Notes under the pieces: model-generated
Seen by the model: only the letters and a program-made list of their open reading frames with translations
Told to the model about the DNA's origin: nothing
Databases searched by the model: none
Translations under genes and position numbers: made by a program
DNA from: Ceratotherium simum simum
Taxonomy: Eukaryota; Chordata; Mammalia; Perissodactyla; Rhinocerotidae
DNA length: 64,000 nt
Assembly (NCBI RefSeq): GCF_000283155.1
Contig: NW_004454280.1
Span: 1,069,926 to 1,133,925, forward strand
Direction of reading: 5' to 3'
Part shown: in pieces, positions 40,946-50,480 of the stretch
Layout of the letters: every line of letters begins with the position of its first letter
Numbering within the stretch: position 1 is the stretch's first letter

Positions 40946-41974
40946 CAACTTATGAATCCCAGGCAGTTGGCAGACAGTCATAAAAACCTTCTTCATGCCT
41001 CACTGCCATCATCCCAGGCAGAGGGTCTTCTCAGTTTCCTGGGTGAAGGTCGCTGGTGCCAGAATGGACTTACTCCTTCTGCTGTCATCTGGCCTTTTCC
41101 TTGATAAGCGCCCAATTTTGTGTCCAGATAATGTTGAACCAGGATTGTGATAACCAGGCAAATTCATCTCAAACTCTCCTCAGAACAAAGTAAAGGGATA
41201 CAAATGAATGTGTATAATGAGGTGTGTGTTTCCAGCTCAAACAGTCTTAATATGTCTTAGTCTAGTCCTAACTTCAGGGGACCTTCCGCCTCCTGCCCTC
41301 CTGGGCTTCCAGTGGCCCCTGAGATTATGAATACCCTGTGTGTCCTTGAGCCACAACCAGAAGCTCAGTGGGCAAGGTGTGTGGTTACAGGCCAGACGAC
41401 TCCTGCTCCCAGTGGGCTGCCTGTCCAGGCAGGCCTGTGTGAGTCACACGACGGGCTGGGTTCTCTATTCCCACACCACGCCAGGGTGCTTGTATGCTGT
41501 TCCTCCAGCAGTCCTCAGGGTCTAACAGACTGGGCATTTTCTGAGCCACAAACCTGTTCTGGAGAACTTTTGGGGATGGGACCCGCGGTCCAAACCCATG
41601 GCCAGGGCCCCCTTTTCCCAGATCCTGCTCCCATGGCCTCTTCACTGTCCTGCCCACTTTTCTTTAGGCCACATCCTCCAGTTTTCCTCCCGTGATAGGA
41701 TTTGAGAGCCAGATGGAAAGGACCCTGCCCTCAAGTCACTGAGAAGCCCTGTTGACCCGCTCTCTGGAAAGCCCCAGTTCTTAGAAAGAGGAAGGCCCAC
41801 TCTCCCTCCTTTGAGGGGAAGTGACATCCTTTCCATTCCTCCACGTGATGCGGAGAAGGACTTCTTGCTAAAGAAGCAAAAACTAAAACCAAACACAAAC
41901 TGAGTTCTCGTAGGTCACCCACCAGCGAACGGTTCAGGAGGATTCTCGGCTCTGCATAAAACGCAGGCTTCTGT
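40946..41974. other. unique stretch with unsupported frames
   Basis: The 127-codon plus frame at 41312-41695 lies opposite minus frames and shows no domain. No repeat recognised. Confidence 0.35.
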
Positions 41975-42110
41975 GCAGTACCTCAGGCCGTCAGGTTCAG
42001 TCTTCATTCTGCACATGGCGAAGGTAGGGCCCAGAGAGGCCACCCAGGTGACTAGTGCCAGAGCCTGGACCGGAAGCCAAGTCTCCTGATTCTGAGGCCA
42101 CTTGGGGTTG
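41975..42110 (-). mobile_element. MIR fragment, antisense
   Basis: ttcagtcttcattctgcaca, tagggcccagagaggccacc and gaagccaagtctcctgattc resemble the antisense MIR core and 5' part. Confidence 0.5.
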
Positions 42111-42254
42111 ACCCTCCCCCAAATCACTGGGTCTGGGAACTCGAGAGGTAGGAAACATTGGGAATGAGTCCCAGCACACCTAATTGCTTCAGTGGTGGGG
42201 AAGACACTTACCTTCCCATCCCAGGTCCCTGGTTGATTCTCTGGCCAGGAGGAA

Positions 42255-42470
42255 TGACGATAGCCCCCATTTGCACGGTACTTTATAAAGCCCTTTCACA
42301 GCCATTATCTCATTTGATCCTTGGTTACTCTGTGAGAGAAGCAGGGCTGGGATCTCTGGTTCCCGCTTTATAGATAATGAAACCAAGGTTCAAGAGGTTA
42401 GGTGACTGCCCCAAGGTCACACATCGATCACAGAAGGGGAATTAGAACCCAGGTCTTCCTATTCAAAAGT
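42255..42470 (-). mobile_element. MIR-family SINE, antisense
   Basis: catttgcacggtactttata, ttatctcatttgatccttgg, gataatgaaaccaaggttca, ccaaggtcacacatcgatca and agaacccaggtcttcctatt in antisense MIR order. Confidence 0.78.
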
Positions 42471-42904
42471 CCTGGAGCCCCTGCCTGCAAGTGAGCTGGT
42501 TGACAGCTGCTTCTCGCTCCTCTTCTGCTCTGCTCCCCTCTGGGAATGCCAGGCAGACAGTGCTCTAGGCCCCTTCTCCTCCTTGTGCTTGTCTCCCTCC
42601 TCTTCCTCTTCCATATCCATGACCACCTTATTCCCTCCTCCAGCTTCTTCCTTGTCCCTCCTCCTGGCCCTTTTATCCTCCAGGCCCCATACTCCTCCTA
42701 CGGCCTGTGGCAGGCCTGGCCTCTTAGATGGGTGCTGGGTCGTTTGCACACACCAAGCTGTACATGGGGAGCGGTGGGAAGGGGCTCTGCACTCCCTCAG
42801 AGCTTCTGCACTTTGTTGCTTCTCTGCTGCTTGGACACTCTCCATGGCTGGGTCTCAGCTTTCCCTTTTGCAGAGCGGAGAGGGCTCTTCCCTGTCCTCT
42901 CAGC
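42471..42904. other. pyrimidine-rich stretch, unsupported frames
   Basis: CT-rich plus strand at 42570-42660 creates leucine/serine-rich chance frames of up to 129 codons on the plus strand and acidic ones on the minus. Not considered coding. Confidence 0.4.
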
Positions 42905-43060
42905 TTGGGGACTAATTCTGCCAAAAAAGGGTTAAAAAATATAACTGAGCTTAATCCCTGTGGAGGCCTGGTCTACTCATTTGCATATAAGCATCTCTTC
43001 CGCCCCCAGCCCTGGCAATTTGCATCTCATTATCTAGGTGCATCCTTGGTGATTTCTCCT
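42905..43060. promoter_or_regulatory. twin-octamer candidate regulatory element
   Basis: Two perfect POU octamers ATTTGCAT on the same strand at 42979-42986 and 43018-43025, 39 bp apart. They are preceded by ttaaaaaatataactgagct and followed by ctcattatctagg with a GATA word. The segment is unique and relatively AT-rich within GC-rich DNA. Confidence 0.4.
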
Positions 43061-43334
43061 TGGACTGGTTCTACCAGGTTCAGCTCTATCTCCTCTTTGG
43101 CCCTAAGAGCCTTTCCCCAGCCCTCCTGGCCCCAGAGGGGCTGTTAGCTTCACCCTGCCTCTGCAATCCTGTCTGTAGGCTGTTTCCCAGGCGCTCGACT
43201 TTCTCTCTGCACCAGCCAGGGAAATGGCAAGCCGGAACTGTGGCCAGTGTGTGTGTTTAGTGGGAGGGGGCTGGGATGGGAAGAGGGGGTGGCTCTAGCT
43301 GCTCATGTGAACATAAAAGGCCCAGAGTGTATTT
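43061..43334. other. unique stretch, no gene seen
   Basis: No repeat or gene recognised. Confidence 0.3.
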
Positions 43335-43386
43335 GTATGTGCACGTGCGCGCACCTACACACACACACACACACACACACACGCAC
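43335..43386. repeat. alternating purine-pyrimidine tract with (CA)n
   Basis: A 20-bp alternating CpG-containing run (gtatgtgcacgtgcgcgcac) is followed after one break by about 31 bp of CA repeat. Such tracts are prone to Z-DNA. Confidence 0.9.
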
Positions 43387-43994
43387 GGCACGTGTTACAC
43401 ACATTCCCCTTGACCCCTCTGTTCCCTTGCCCCCATCCCAGGCCATTCTTGTGAAGATTCTCTTTTGCGTTAAAACAGAGCCTGATATGCATTTTATGTG
43501 ACGTCTCCCAGGTAAATGTTGAGGGGCGGGTAGGAGGGCAGGGACAGGTTTTGTGTTTTATCCCCCAGCCCTGCTCCCCAGGGGCAGACCCTGGGCCCTG
43601 AGTTCTCCCAGCGCAGGCCTGCTCCTCCTAGCACCGGTGTCTCCCCAGGCAGCCAGCCCTGTAGCCTCTCCTCCAGCCCTGCCCCTGAAAGCCTGGGCAA
43701 TTGTAGTAGGGGGCTGGCCACAAACAGAGATGACCAGAGGGCCCTAAGGAATGAGCCATTGCCCAAAGGGAGGAGAAGACCCCTCGTGGCAGGTGGTAAG
43801 GGATCTGCCTGGGGCCACAATGGTTGGGCTGGACTCCCTCTGCTCGATGGCATTGCCTGAGTAGCTGAATCAGAATGGGCTCTGCGGTGGTGGAGAGCTC
43901 AGGAGAGAGAGTGACATGCAGTGGATAGGGAAGCAAGCCACACACACTGATTACTAAAAGGCAGTGGGTGGTGTCAGGCAGTGACATCTAGTCC
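43387..43994. other. unique GC-rich stretch, no gene seen
   Basis: Two overlapping minus frames of 119 codons (43494-43853, 43628-43987) in different phases and plus frames opposite. No domain. Confidence 0.4.
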
Positions 43995-44720
43995 CGTTCA
44001 TTCATCCAGTGGATGCTCATAGAGCACCTGCCAGGGGCAGGGCCTCGTGTTGTGTTCAACTGTGGATATAGCAATGAAGAAGACAGACATGTGGCTGCTG
44101 CAGGAAACGTGTGGCCTGGTGGTGACTCAGACGAGTAGACATGGCAGAGTCAGATGTGGGTGGAGAGGGAGAAGTTCAAGGTCTAGGATGATTAATTCTA
44201 TGTGTCAACCTGGTGAGGCCACGGTGCCCAGATATTGGTCAAACACCAGTCTAGGTGTTCCTGTGAAGGTGGTTTTTAGATGAAATTAACGTTTAAATCA
44301 GTGGACTTTGTGTAAAGCAGATTACTCTTCACGGTGTGGTGGGCCTCATCCAAACAGTTGAAGGCCTGAAGAGAAAAGCGATGAGTTCCCCTGAGGAAGA
44401 GAGAGTTCTGCTAGTGGATGGCCTTCAGATGTGAGCTGCAACATCAACTCTTCCCCGGGTCTCCAACCTGCTGGCCTACTCTGCAGATTTTGGATTTGCC
44501 AGCCTCCACAATTGCATGAGCCAATTCCTCTGTTTCTCTGGAGACCTCTGACTAACACAGGGTCCTGTGGGAGTGCATGGGAAGGGGCTGGGGGCATGAA
44601 AATCTTCCTGGAGGAGGCAGGCTGGGCTGTGACATGTCTGCAGTTAAGGAAGAGGAGGGAAAGATGTCTGCGGCAAGTGCGCCTGGAGGGAAGGAGAGGC
44701 GTGGTTTGAAGAATGCCAGT
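43995..44720 (-). mobile_element. L2 LINE, antisense, split by an LTR
   Basis: Left part (43995-44188): cattcatccagtggatgctc, agcacctgccaggggcaggg, tatagcaatgaagaagacag. Right part (44560-44720): aatcttcctggaggaggcag and related blocks. The order agrees with a single antisense L2 interrupted by the LTR at 44189. The right part is the weaker assignment. Confidence 0.55.
44189..44559 (+). mobile_element. LTR-type interspersed repeat (copy 2 of 2)
   Basis: Diverged homologue of 23545-24106: tgattaattctatgtgtcaa, gtgcccagatattggtcaaa, gtgggcctcatccaaacagt, tgaaggcctgaagagaaaag, gcctccacaattgcatgagc and ctctggagacctctgactaa. Starts TG and ends CA. It lacks the TA/TG microsatellite of copy 1. Confidence 0.65.
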
Positions 44721-44744
44721 GGCTCAGGCCAGCTGAGTCTAGAA

Positions 44745-44865
44745 TGTGTGTAGTTACTGACTTGACTTCTCTAAACTTCCATGACCTCCATTATGAAATG
44801 GGAATATTAGCTCCAACAACCTCCTTCAAAGAGCTTTGGGGAGGATGGGAATGAGACGGTGGAGG
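44745..44865 (+). mobile_element. MIR fragment
   Basis: gttactgacttgacttctct, aaacttccatgacctccatt and atgaaatgggaatattagct in MIR order. Confidence 0.55.
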
Positions 44866-45079
44866 TGACCAGCGCAGTAGATGGCGAGGAGCAGAGGAAT
44901 GTGAGGGGGTGTGGGGTCCCTTTGAGGCTTTAGCAGGGCAGTGTGCTGGTGGTGGTTGTGCAGGCGGAGGGCCTGGTGGTGCTTCCTTTGGGCCTGGAGC
45001 ACACGGGGCAGCAGCAGAGGTGCAAAGGGGTCGGCCTGGCTGAGGGGGCAAGAGAAGGAGGTTCTCCCCTGACCTGCTG

Positions 45080-45235
45080 CAGGGACCCCCTGGGCCTCAG
45101 TGTTCCCATCTGTCAAACGGGGGTGGACAACCCTTTAGGGTTGTCTTGAGAATCAAACGAGATAATGTGCTGAATGCGGATAGGCTGAAAATGAATCAAG
45201 TGATAGAACGCAATGTGTTGTTATTGTTGGTGGTC
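45080..45235 (+). mobile_element. MIR fragment
   Basis: ctgggcctcagtgttcccat, ctgtcaaacgggggtgg, agggttgtcttgagaatcaa and acgagataatgtgctgaatg are the MIR core and 3' half. Confidence 0.7.
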
Positions 45236-45551
45236 AGGAGGAGGAGGAGGAGGTGAGCAGTGCTGGGCCAGGGCTGGGGCCAGGCAAGCGAGGCCCCTAG
45301 GGTGCAACATTCGAGGAGGCGCGCCCCTCAGGTGCAGCCCATGCAGTTTTTGGCCCCCAGAGGGAGTGCCTCCTTAACTGTCCTGCGTAGGGGCCTCACT
45401 CCCCTCCCCCTAGTTCAGGCCCTGGAGGTGAGAGCTGGCATTAATTCATGCAGGAGGGATGGGTACTTTGGTGGCCAGCTGGATTTTAATGTGCTTTGAA
45501 AGGTTTGGTTGATGTTTTTCTAGGTGGCTTGGGTGGTGAGTTCCTCTAATG
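45236..45551. other. unique stretch starting with a GAG run
   Basis: Short GAG repeat at 45237-45253. No gene recognised. Confidence 0.35.
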
Positions 45552-45732
45552 CAGAGGTTCTCAGAGCGGGGTCCAGAACTGCAGCATCAGCACCACCTGA
45601 GAACCTGCTAGAAATGCAGACTCTCGGCCCCACCCAGACCCACTGAATTGGAAACTGGGGCTGGGGCCCAGAGAGCTGGGTTTGAGGAGCCCTCCAGAGG
45701 ATTCCGATGCCACCAGCGTGTGGGAACCACTG
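45552..45732 (+). mobile_element. MER5A hAT transposon
   Basis: gaggttctcagagcggggtc, gcagcatcagcaccacctga, aatgcagactctcggcccca, cccactgaattggaaactgg and gtgggaaccactg follow MER5A from end to end. Confidence 0.93.
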
Positions 45733-45994
45733 TGCTGTGGACCGGGCACTGGGCAGGCCTGAGGAGCCTCTGTTGACTGACTGGAACAATTCAGAAGACA
45801 ACCTTTGCCTTCTCTGCTTCCTCCTCTGCCACATTTTCCCTCCTTCTTCTCTGTCACTCCTTCCTCTTTTTCTCCCCCAGATGTGAGATTAACCCCCACC
45901 AGAGGTGGACCCAAGACTCAGACTCTCCGGCTTACCCTGGGGAGTGGTAGCCTGTTTCTAACACTGCTTCCTCCTTCGGGAAAAAGACCAAGTG
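45733..45994. other. short unique interval, nothing recognised
   Basis: Pyrimidine-rich around 45810-45880. The minus frame at 45561-45914 overlaps MER5A and is rejected. Confidence 0.35.
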
Positions 45995-46625
45995 ACTAAC
46001 AAGTATCTGAAGAGAGGTTCAAATACTACGAATCAGAGAAACGTAAACAGTGGATATGACTTTGTGCTCATAAGAATGGCCAAGGTCAGAAAGGTGGACA
46101 AACACAAAGTGGTGAGGACATGTGAGGACAAGGCTTCTTCCGAATCATGGTGGAGTGTAAACCAGCATGATTATTTTGGAAAGCAATCTGGCAAATTTAG
46201 TGCTATTTATTTTCTTGAATTATTTTTATTGGACACCCCTCACATAGTACTTACTGTGGTTTAGACACTGTTCTAGGCACTTTACAAATACCAGCTGAGA
46301 TAATTGCTAACTTATTTAACTGAGGATGTGCATGCTTTACGATCCAGTGACCCTACTCCTAGGAATGGATCCCAGAGCAGGTCTCCCACAGTCGATAAAG
46401 GGACATGTATAGAGTGTGTTGGTGGTGGCAGAGGGGAGCGGAGGCCCCTTGGTGTCCATCAGTGAGGGATGGAGACTGTGATGGGTGCATCCTGCGGGAT
46501 CCTACACCATGTTGGGATCACCTAACCAGATACCTACAGCATCAAGGATAGATCTCAGAAAAACAGTGTTGACTGAAAAAAGTAAAATGCAGAATAACAT
46601 TCATAACACAATACCATTTATGAAA
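45995..46625 (+). mobile_element. L1M (L1ME-type) fragment split by a MIR
   Basis: Sense-strand old L1 tail: cagagaaacgtaaacagtgg, gtggagtgtaaaccagcatg, aagcaatctggcaaatttag, then an inserted MIR piece, then gatccagtgaccctactcct, ttggtgtccatcagtgaggg, gtgttgactgaaaaaagtaa and ataccatttatgaaaattc. Homologous in position to 13055-13825. Confidence 0.75.
46208..46325 (-). mobile_element. MIR piece inside the L1M, antisense
   Basis: gtacttactgtggtttagac, actgttctaggcactttaca and a gctgagataattgctaactt block fit the antisense MIR 3' end. L1M sequence is on both sides. Confidence 0.5.
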
Positions 46626-46973
46626 ATTCAAAACACATACAACAACGCTCCATAATTTGCAGGGATATACGCATCTTTAAGAACACACAGCAAATACATG
46701 GGAGCAGGCGCCTCTCTGGGGGAGACGGGTGCGGAGTGGGGACGGTGATGAAGGGAGAGGAACACTGGGTGCAGTCTGAGTAATGTGCTGTGTGCTGACG
46801 AGTGTGGCGAACCTGACTGTCTGAGCCTGTGCCCAAAAACACAGGAGAAAGATGAAGATGGTTTACAGCTCAGGAAAAACAGGCCTGAGGCCAGTGGGCT
46901 GAGCACACAGGGCAGGTGTGGAGTTTAGCCAGAACTGGACTCTAAAACCAGTCACTTGATCTAGGTAAAATGG

Positions 46974-46974
<1 letters not shown>
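46626..46974. other. mostly unique; possible MIR scrap at the right end
   Basis: ccagtcacttgatctaggta followed by aaatgggaat before the AAT repeat looks like the MIR core. No gene recognised. Confidence 0.35.

Positions 46975-47022
<48 letters not shown>
46975..47022. repeat. (AAT)16 microsatellite, uninterrupted
   Basis: Sixteen perfect AAT units, probably grown from the aataat word that follows atgggaataat in a MIR core. Confidence 0.97.
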
Positions 47023-47199
47023 CATAGTTATGCAGCTGTGTCCCACGTTCTAACGTGACGGGCCTGTAGGAGGCATCCAGCAGTGACCTACTTTCTCATA
47101 TGTGCACAAGGAGAGAGAACAGAATAATGACCCACCCCCACCAGGTTCAGCAAGTGTCAACATGTGGCCATTTGTTGAGAGAAGGGACCATAGATAAGA

Positions 47200-47445
47200 G
47201 TAACAACCACGCCTTACATTTATACAGAACACCATCAAGTCCTGTACACAGCGTCTCTTACATGCAGTATTTCATTACGTTTTCACCACAGCCCGTGAAG
47301 CAGATGTTGTTATTCCCATTTTAGAGATGGAAAGACTGAGGCCTGGTACGGTGAAGTGACTCGTCTGAGGTCGCTCTGCCAGGGCGACCCTGGGACTGGC
47401 CCTGGCAGTTCTGGCTTCCAGTCCAGCCCTCTCCTCATGCCCCAC
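47200..47445 (-). mobile_element. MIR SINE, antisense
   Basis: cagtatttcattacgttttc, cagatgttgttattcccatt, ttagagatggaaagactgag, gtgaagtgactcgtctgagg and ctggcttccagtccagccct in antisense MIR order. Confidence 0.85.
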
Positions 47446-48444
47446 GAGTAGAAGCACCGTAGGCAGGGTTGCTAGTCCACCCCTACCACTTGGTACTGGG
47501 GTGGTCTTGGGGGAGTGCCCCCTGCTACCTGACCCTGAGAGGCCCTTCCTTGGCCTGGGGGGTTCTGTGCATCCTGCCTGCCCCTCTTGGAGCTCAGGGC
47601 ATCACTCCCTGGCGTGTCCTACTTAACGGGAAGTGGAACAGTCTAGAAACAATCCAGAAAGCAGAGAGAGGCATCCCATGTAGCCCCACAGTCCCCACTC
47701 CAGGGGCCCAGCGCTAGCTTCCGGCCAGTGGTTGGAGACAGGAGCCCTCCGGAGGTGGTGGTGATGGTGGGTGGGCTGGGATGGAGGCCCCCCGGTGTCC
47801 CTGGTTTCTCCCCAGAGCTCATTTTGGCTGCTGGGGCCCAGGGACTGGAGACCTGGTGGCTCACGCGAGGCCAGGGAAGAAAACAGGGAGATCTCTACAG
47901 CTCCCTCAGGTGCACTCAGCTCCCAGCCAGCACTGAGACCGACTTCCAGAAACAGATTTCTTCTTTTTTTAATCACTTTTTCCCCCACGGTGACCCACTT
48001 TTGTAGCTGAGGCCCCAAGGCACATGGCCACCTCACTGAGTTGTTTTTCTGAAGGACAGGCTCCCTAGCCAGTCCTTCCTCCCTGCACTGTGGTTGGGAG
48101 GCAGGGCCACCAGCATCTTCTGGGGTGGGGAGGGCCTTCCAGAGGCGTGGGGCTGTGGAGCAAGTGCTCCAGGTTCCTGGAGCCATCACTCACTTCCTCC
48201 TGTCTGGAGCCTGGCTTGGTTTCTGAGACACAAATGGAAACTTCTGCTCCTGAGCCCTCAGTCTCTTGGCATGCTGCCTTCGGGAGGTGACCATGGGTGG
48301 GAGATGGCCACGGAGGCCATGGTGCCGGCCAGAGACACAAGGTCCAGGGATCATCCAGCATTTATGTAGTGACCACTCCCTAAATGTCCAGCCTGGAGGA
48401 TGCGGAGGGCCTCAGGGAGCTGCGGGTGTGGAAGGGGGCTCACT
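47446..48444. other. unique GC-rich stretch with the longest non-repeat frame
   Basis: The 188-codon minus frame at 47623-48189 is the longest outside repeats, but plus frames of 79-98 codons lie opposite it. It has a histidine run from a CAC repeat and no recognisable domain. Not called as a gene. Confidence 0.4.
47514..47528 (-). promoter_or_regulatory. CTCF-like motif, reverse
   Basis: On the minus strand this reads GTAGCAGGGGGCACT, 13 of 15 matches to the CTCF core, in unique sequence. Confidence 0.4.
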
Positions 48445-48464
48445 GGGGGTGGGGTGGGAGTGGG
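48445..48464 (+). other. G-quadruplex motif
   Basis: Four G-runs separated by 1-2 bases (G5-T-G4-T-G3-AG-TG3 pattern) satisfy the classical G3+N1-7 rule. Structure formation is predicted, not shown. Confidence 0.6.
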
Positions 48465-48589
48465 CGGTTGTGCCCATGGGGGCAGATGGGGAGAATTCCT
48501 GTTTTGTGACTGTGTGACTGGGAATACTGAACACTCAACGGGAACAGGGCCACCTGCTGCCCTCAGGGATTTACAATTTAGTTGTATAT

Positions 48590-48895
48590 GAACACACATG
48601 CACACACACACACAGACATGCCATACTCTTACACAGATAGATAAAGACACGCACAGACACACACACAGAGACGTGCCCATACTCTTACACAGATAAATAA
48701 AGATGTGCACACACATGCACACACAGACATGCCCATACTTTTACACAGATAAAGATGCGTGCAGACACACACACACACACACACACACAGAGATGTGCCC
48801 ATACTCTTACACAGATAAAGACGCGCACACACGCACCGATATGCCGTACTGTTCCACAGACAAAGACGCACATGCACGCACACACACAGGGAAGT
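48590..48895. repeat. complex CA-rich tandem array, five units
   Basis: Five copies of a core catactcttacacagata-like word (starting near 48623, 48689, 48735, 48799 and 48845), each followed by aaaga(c/t)(g/a) and a variable CA-rich spacer with gcgcac/tgtgcac. Unit length varies from about 45 to 65 bp because the CA part expands independently. Frames on both strands read through it only because of the repeat. Confidence 0.9.
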
Positions 48896-49029
48896 CATTG
48901 AAGAACAATGAGCACTTGGGTTGTTTTGTGTAACTGAGACATTCTGAGAAGAGATGAGTCCAGCTGGGACAAATGAAGAAGGTCTCACTGCGGGAGTAGT
49001 GCATCTTATACTTTGTGTGTAGGGATGTG

Positions 49030-49080
49030 TAGTGACAGCATTCCAGGCAGGGGAACAGCATGATCAAAGGGGTGGAGACT
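49030..49080 (-). mobile_element. L2 fragment, antisense
   Basis: gcattccaggcaggggaaca, gcatgatcaaagg and ggtggagac match the antisense L2 gcattccaggcagagggaac block. Confidence 0.6.
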
Positions 49081-49494
49081 TGCAGGAGCCTTGTTTGCTC
49101 AGAGGACCCCAAAGGAGTTCCATCTGCCTGGGACCGTGGCATCTCCTATAGTCATCTCCATGTGGCTGCCGAGTACCCAGCGCCGGGGTTGGGGGGAAAG
49201 GCTGGCAGAACTGGCTGTTTCCAGACTCAGGGAGCCCGGGAGACCCTGGGTTGCGAACGCTCTCACACGTTGGTTAGTTTGGGCCCAGGGGCAGGTTCTG
49301 AATTACCTAGTCAAACCCAGAGATGGAGCAGCTGTGGGAGGGAGAGCGGACATGGTGCTTCCCCGGTGCAACCAGCAGCGCCTCTTTCCCTTGGTTGCTG
49401 TGAACCAAAGACGCCTCTTCCTGGCCTCTCCCTGCTTTCCCCTGCTCGTCAGCTCCTCCTGGTCCACGGAAGGGATAAGGATGGCTGCACCTCT
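49081..49494. other. unique GC-rich stretch, unsupported frames
   Basis: Plus frames of 151 and 142 codons overlap in different phases (49060-49519). Neither has a recognised domain, and the second begins in L2-flanking DNA. Confidence 0.4.
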
Positions 49495-49580
49495 GAGGGC
49501 TATTGCGGAGATTAAATGAGGAGGGCACCTAACTTCTTAGCTTGGGGCCTGGCACTCAGTCGGAGTCCAGTGACGGAGAG
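49495..49580 (+). mobile_element. MIR 3' fragment
   Basis: gagattaaatgaggagggca, ttagcttggggcctggcact and cagtcggagtccagtgacgg are a MIR 3' end. Confidence 0.6.
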
Positions 49581-49689
49581 CCTTCCCTCATCACCTGCTG
49601 GACACCTTCGCTTCCCTTAAGCTCTGCATCCCACCCTTCCCAGACACACCTGTGACACAGCCCGAGGGTGATGCACCCACGAGGCTGGC

Positions 49690-49802
49690 GCGGTGTCCCC
49701 ACAGGAGCAGGGGCTGTGGCTTATTTGGTCTTTGTATCCCCAGTGCCCAGCACTTGCCTCACAGGAGAGACTCTGGAACGTTTCTGAATGACTGAACGAA
49801 AA
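49690..49802 (+). mobile_element. L2 3' end
   Basis: ggtctttgtatccccagtgc, ccagcacttgcctcacagga and tttctgaatgactgaacgaa are the L2 terminus. Confidence 0.75.
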
Positions 49803-50099
49803 TGTGTAAGTGCTTTGTAAAGGTGAGAATTTACAAAAGTTAGTTAACATGCTTCTCCAGAGAGTGAGCCTTGGGCAAACACATAATGAAGTAAATGGAG
49901 CCCGATTTCAAGGCCAAGGCAGATTGGAGCCCGGCCTGCAGGACGGTTTGGGGTGGGGAGGGCTGGGGGCCATCCCTGCGATGCCCTCTCCTCGGTAGCC
50001 CCTCTGCCAGCCCTGGCCCGGGCCCCCCTGGCACCACAGAAGGCAGCCTGTAGCAGCTACACCTCCATCTTCATTTCATGGGAAATTTTCATCCCCCAC

Positions 50100-50480
50100 T
50101 CATTTAATTTTTTTGTCCTTATTATAAAATCAATCATTGTAAAACACTGAAACATCAAACAAGAAGGAAATATTTGACATGAAAAGTAAAAAATCCCTTC
50201 TTATCCATCCCTGTGCCTTGTGAGATAGCTAAGGTGTGTCCTTACAGATTTTTGCTGGTTTACTAACTTTGTTGTTTTATTAATCTTTAAATTTATATTA
50301 TAAAAGCAGGACCCTGCTAAGCATACTTCTCCAACTTCCTTATATCACCTAGCAATGTACTGTGGTTTTTTAAAAATCCATACAGCATTCTTTCTAACGG
50401 CCATGTAATATTCCGTGATGTGCAGGAGGCACCCCTTATTTCACCAGTCCTCACCTGATGGATTCGGGATTGTTCTAAAC
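50100..50480 (-). mobile_element. L1M LINE 3' region, antisense
   Basis: ttattataaaatcaatcatt, aaaagtaaaaaatcccttct, ataccacc-type words, acggccatgtaatattccgt, cttatttcaccagtcctcac and ggattcgggattgttctaa follow the antisense order of old L1M. Confidence 0.7.

Noticed and set aside
42546..42935. Leucine-rich secreted-type peptide of 129 codons
   Set aside because: Pyrimidine-rich DNA encodes Leu/Ser by composition; opposite frames are equally open.
47623..48189. 188-codon minus-strand open frame, the longest outside repeats
   Set aside because: Plus-strand frames lie opposite, a CAC run gives a histidine stretch, and no domain or conserved motif is visible.
48629..48988. Cys/Val-rich repeated peptide on the minus strand
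   Set aside because: Translation of the CA-rich tandem array; hydrophobic repeat is an artefact of alternating GT codons.
49060..49519. Two overlapping plus frames of 151 and 142 codons
   Set aside because: Different phases of the same DNA, with a partial L2 at the start and no domain.
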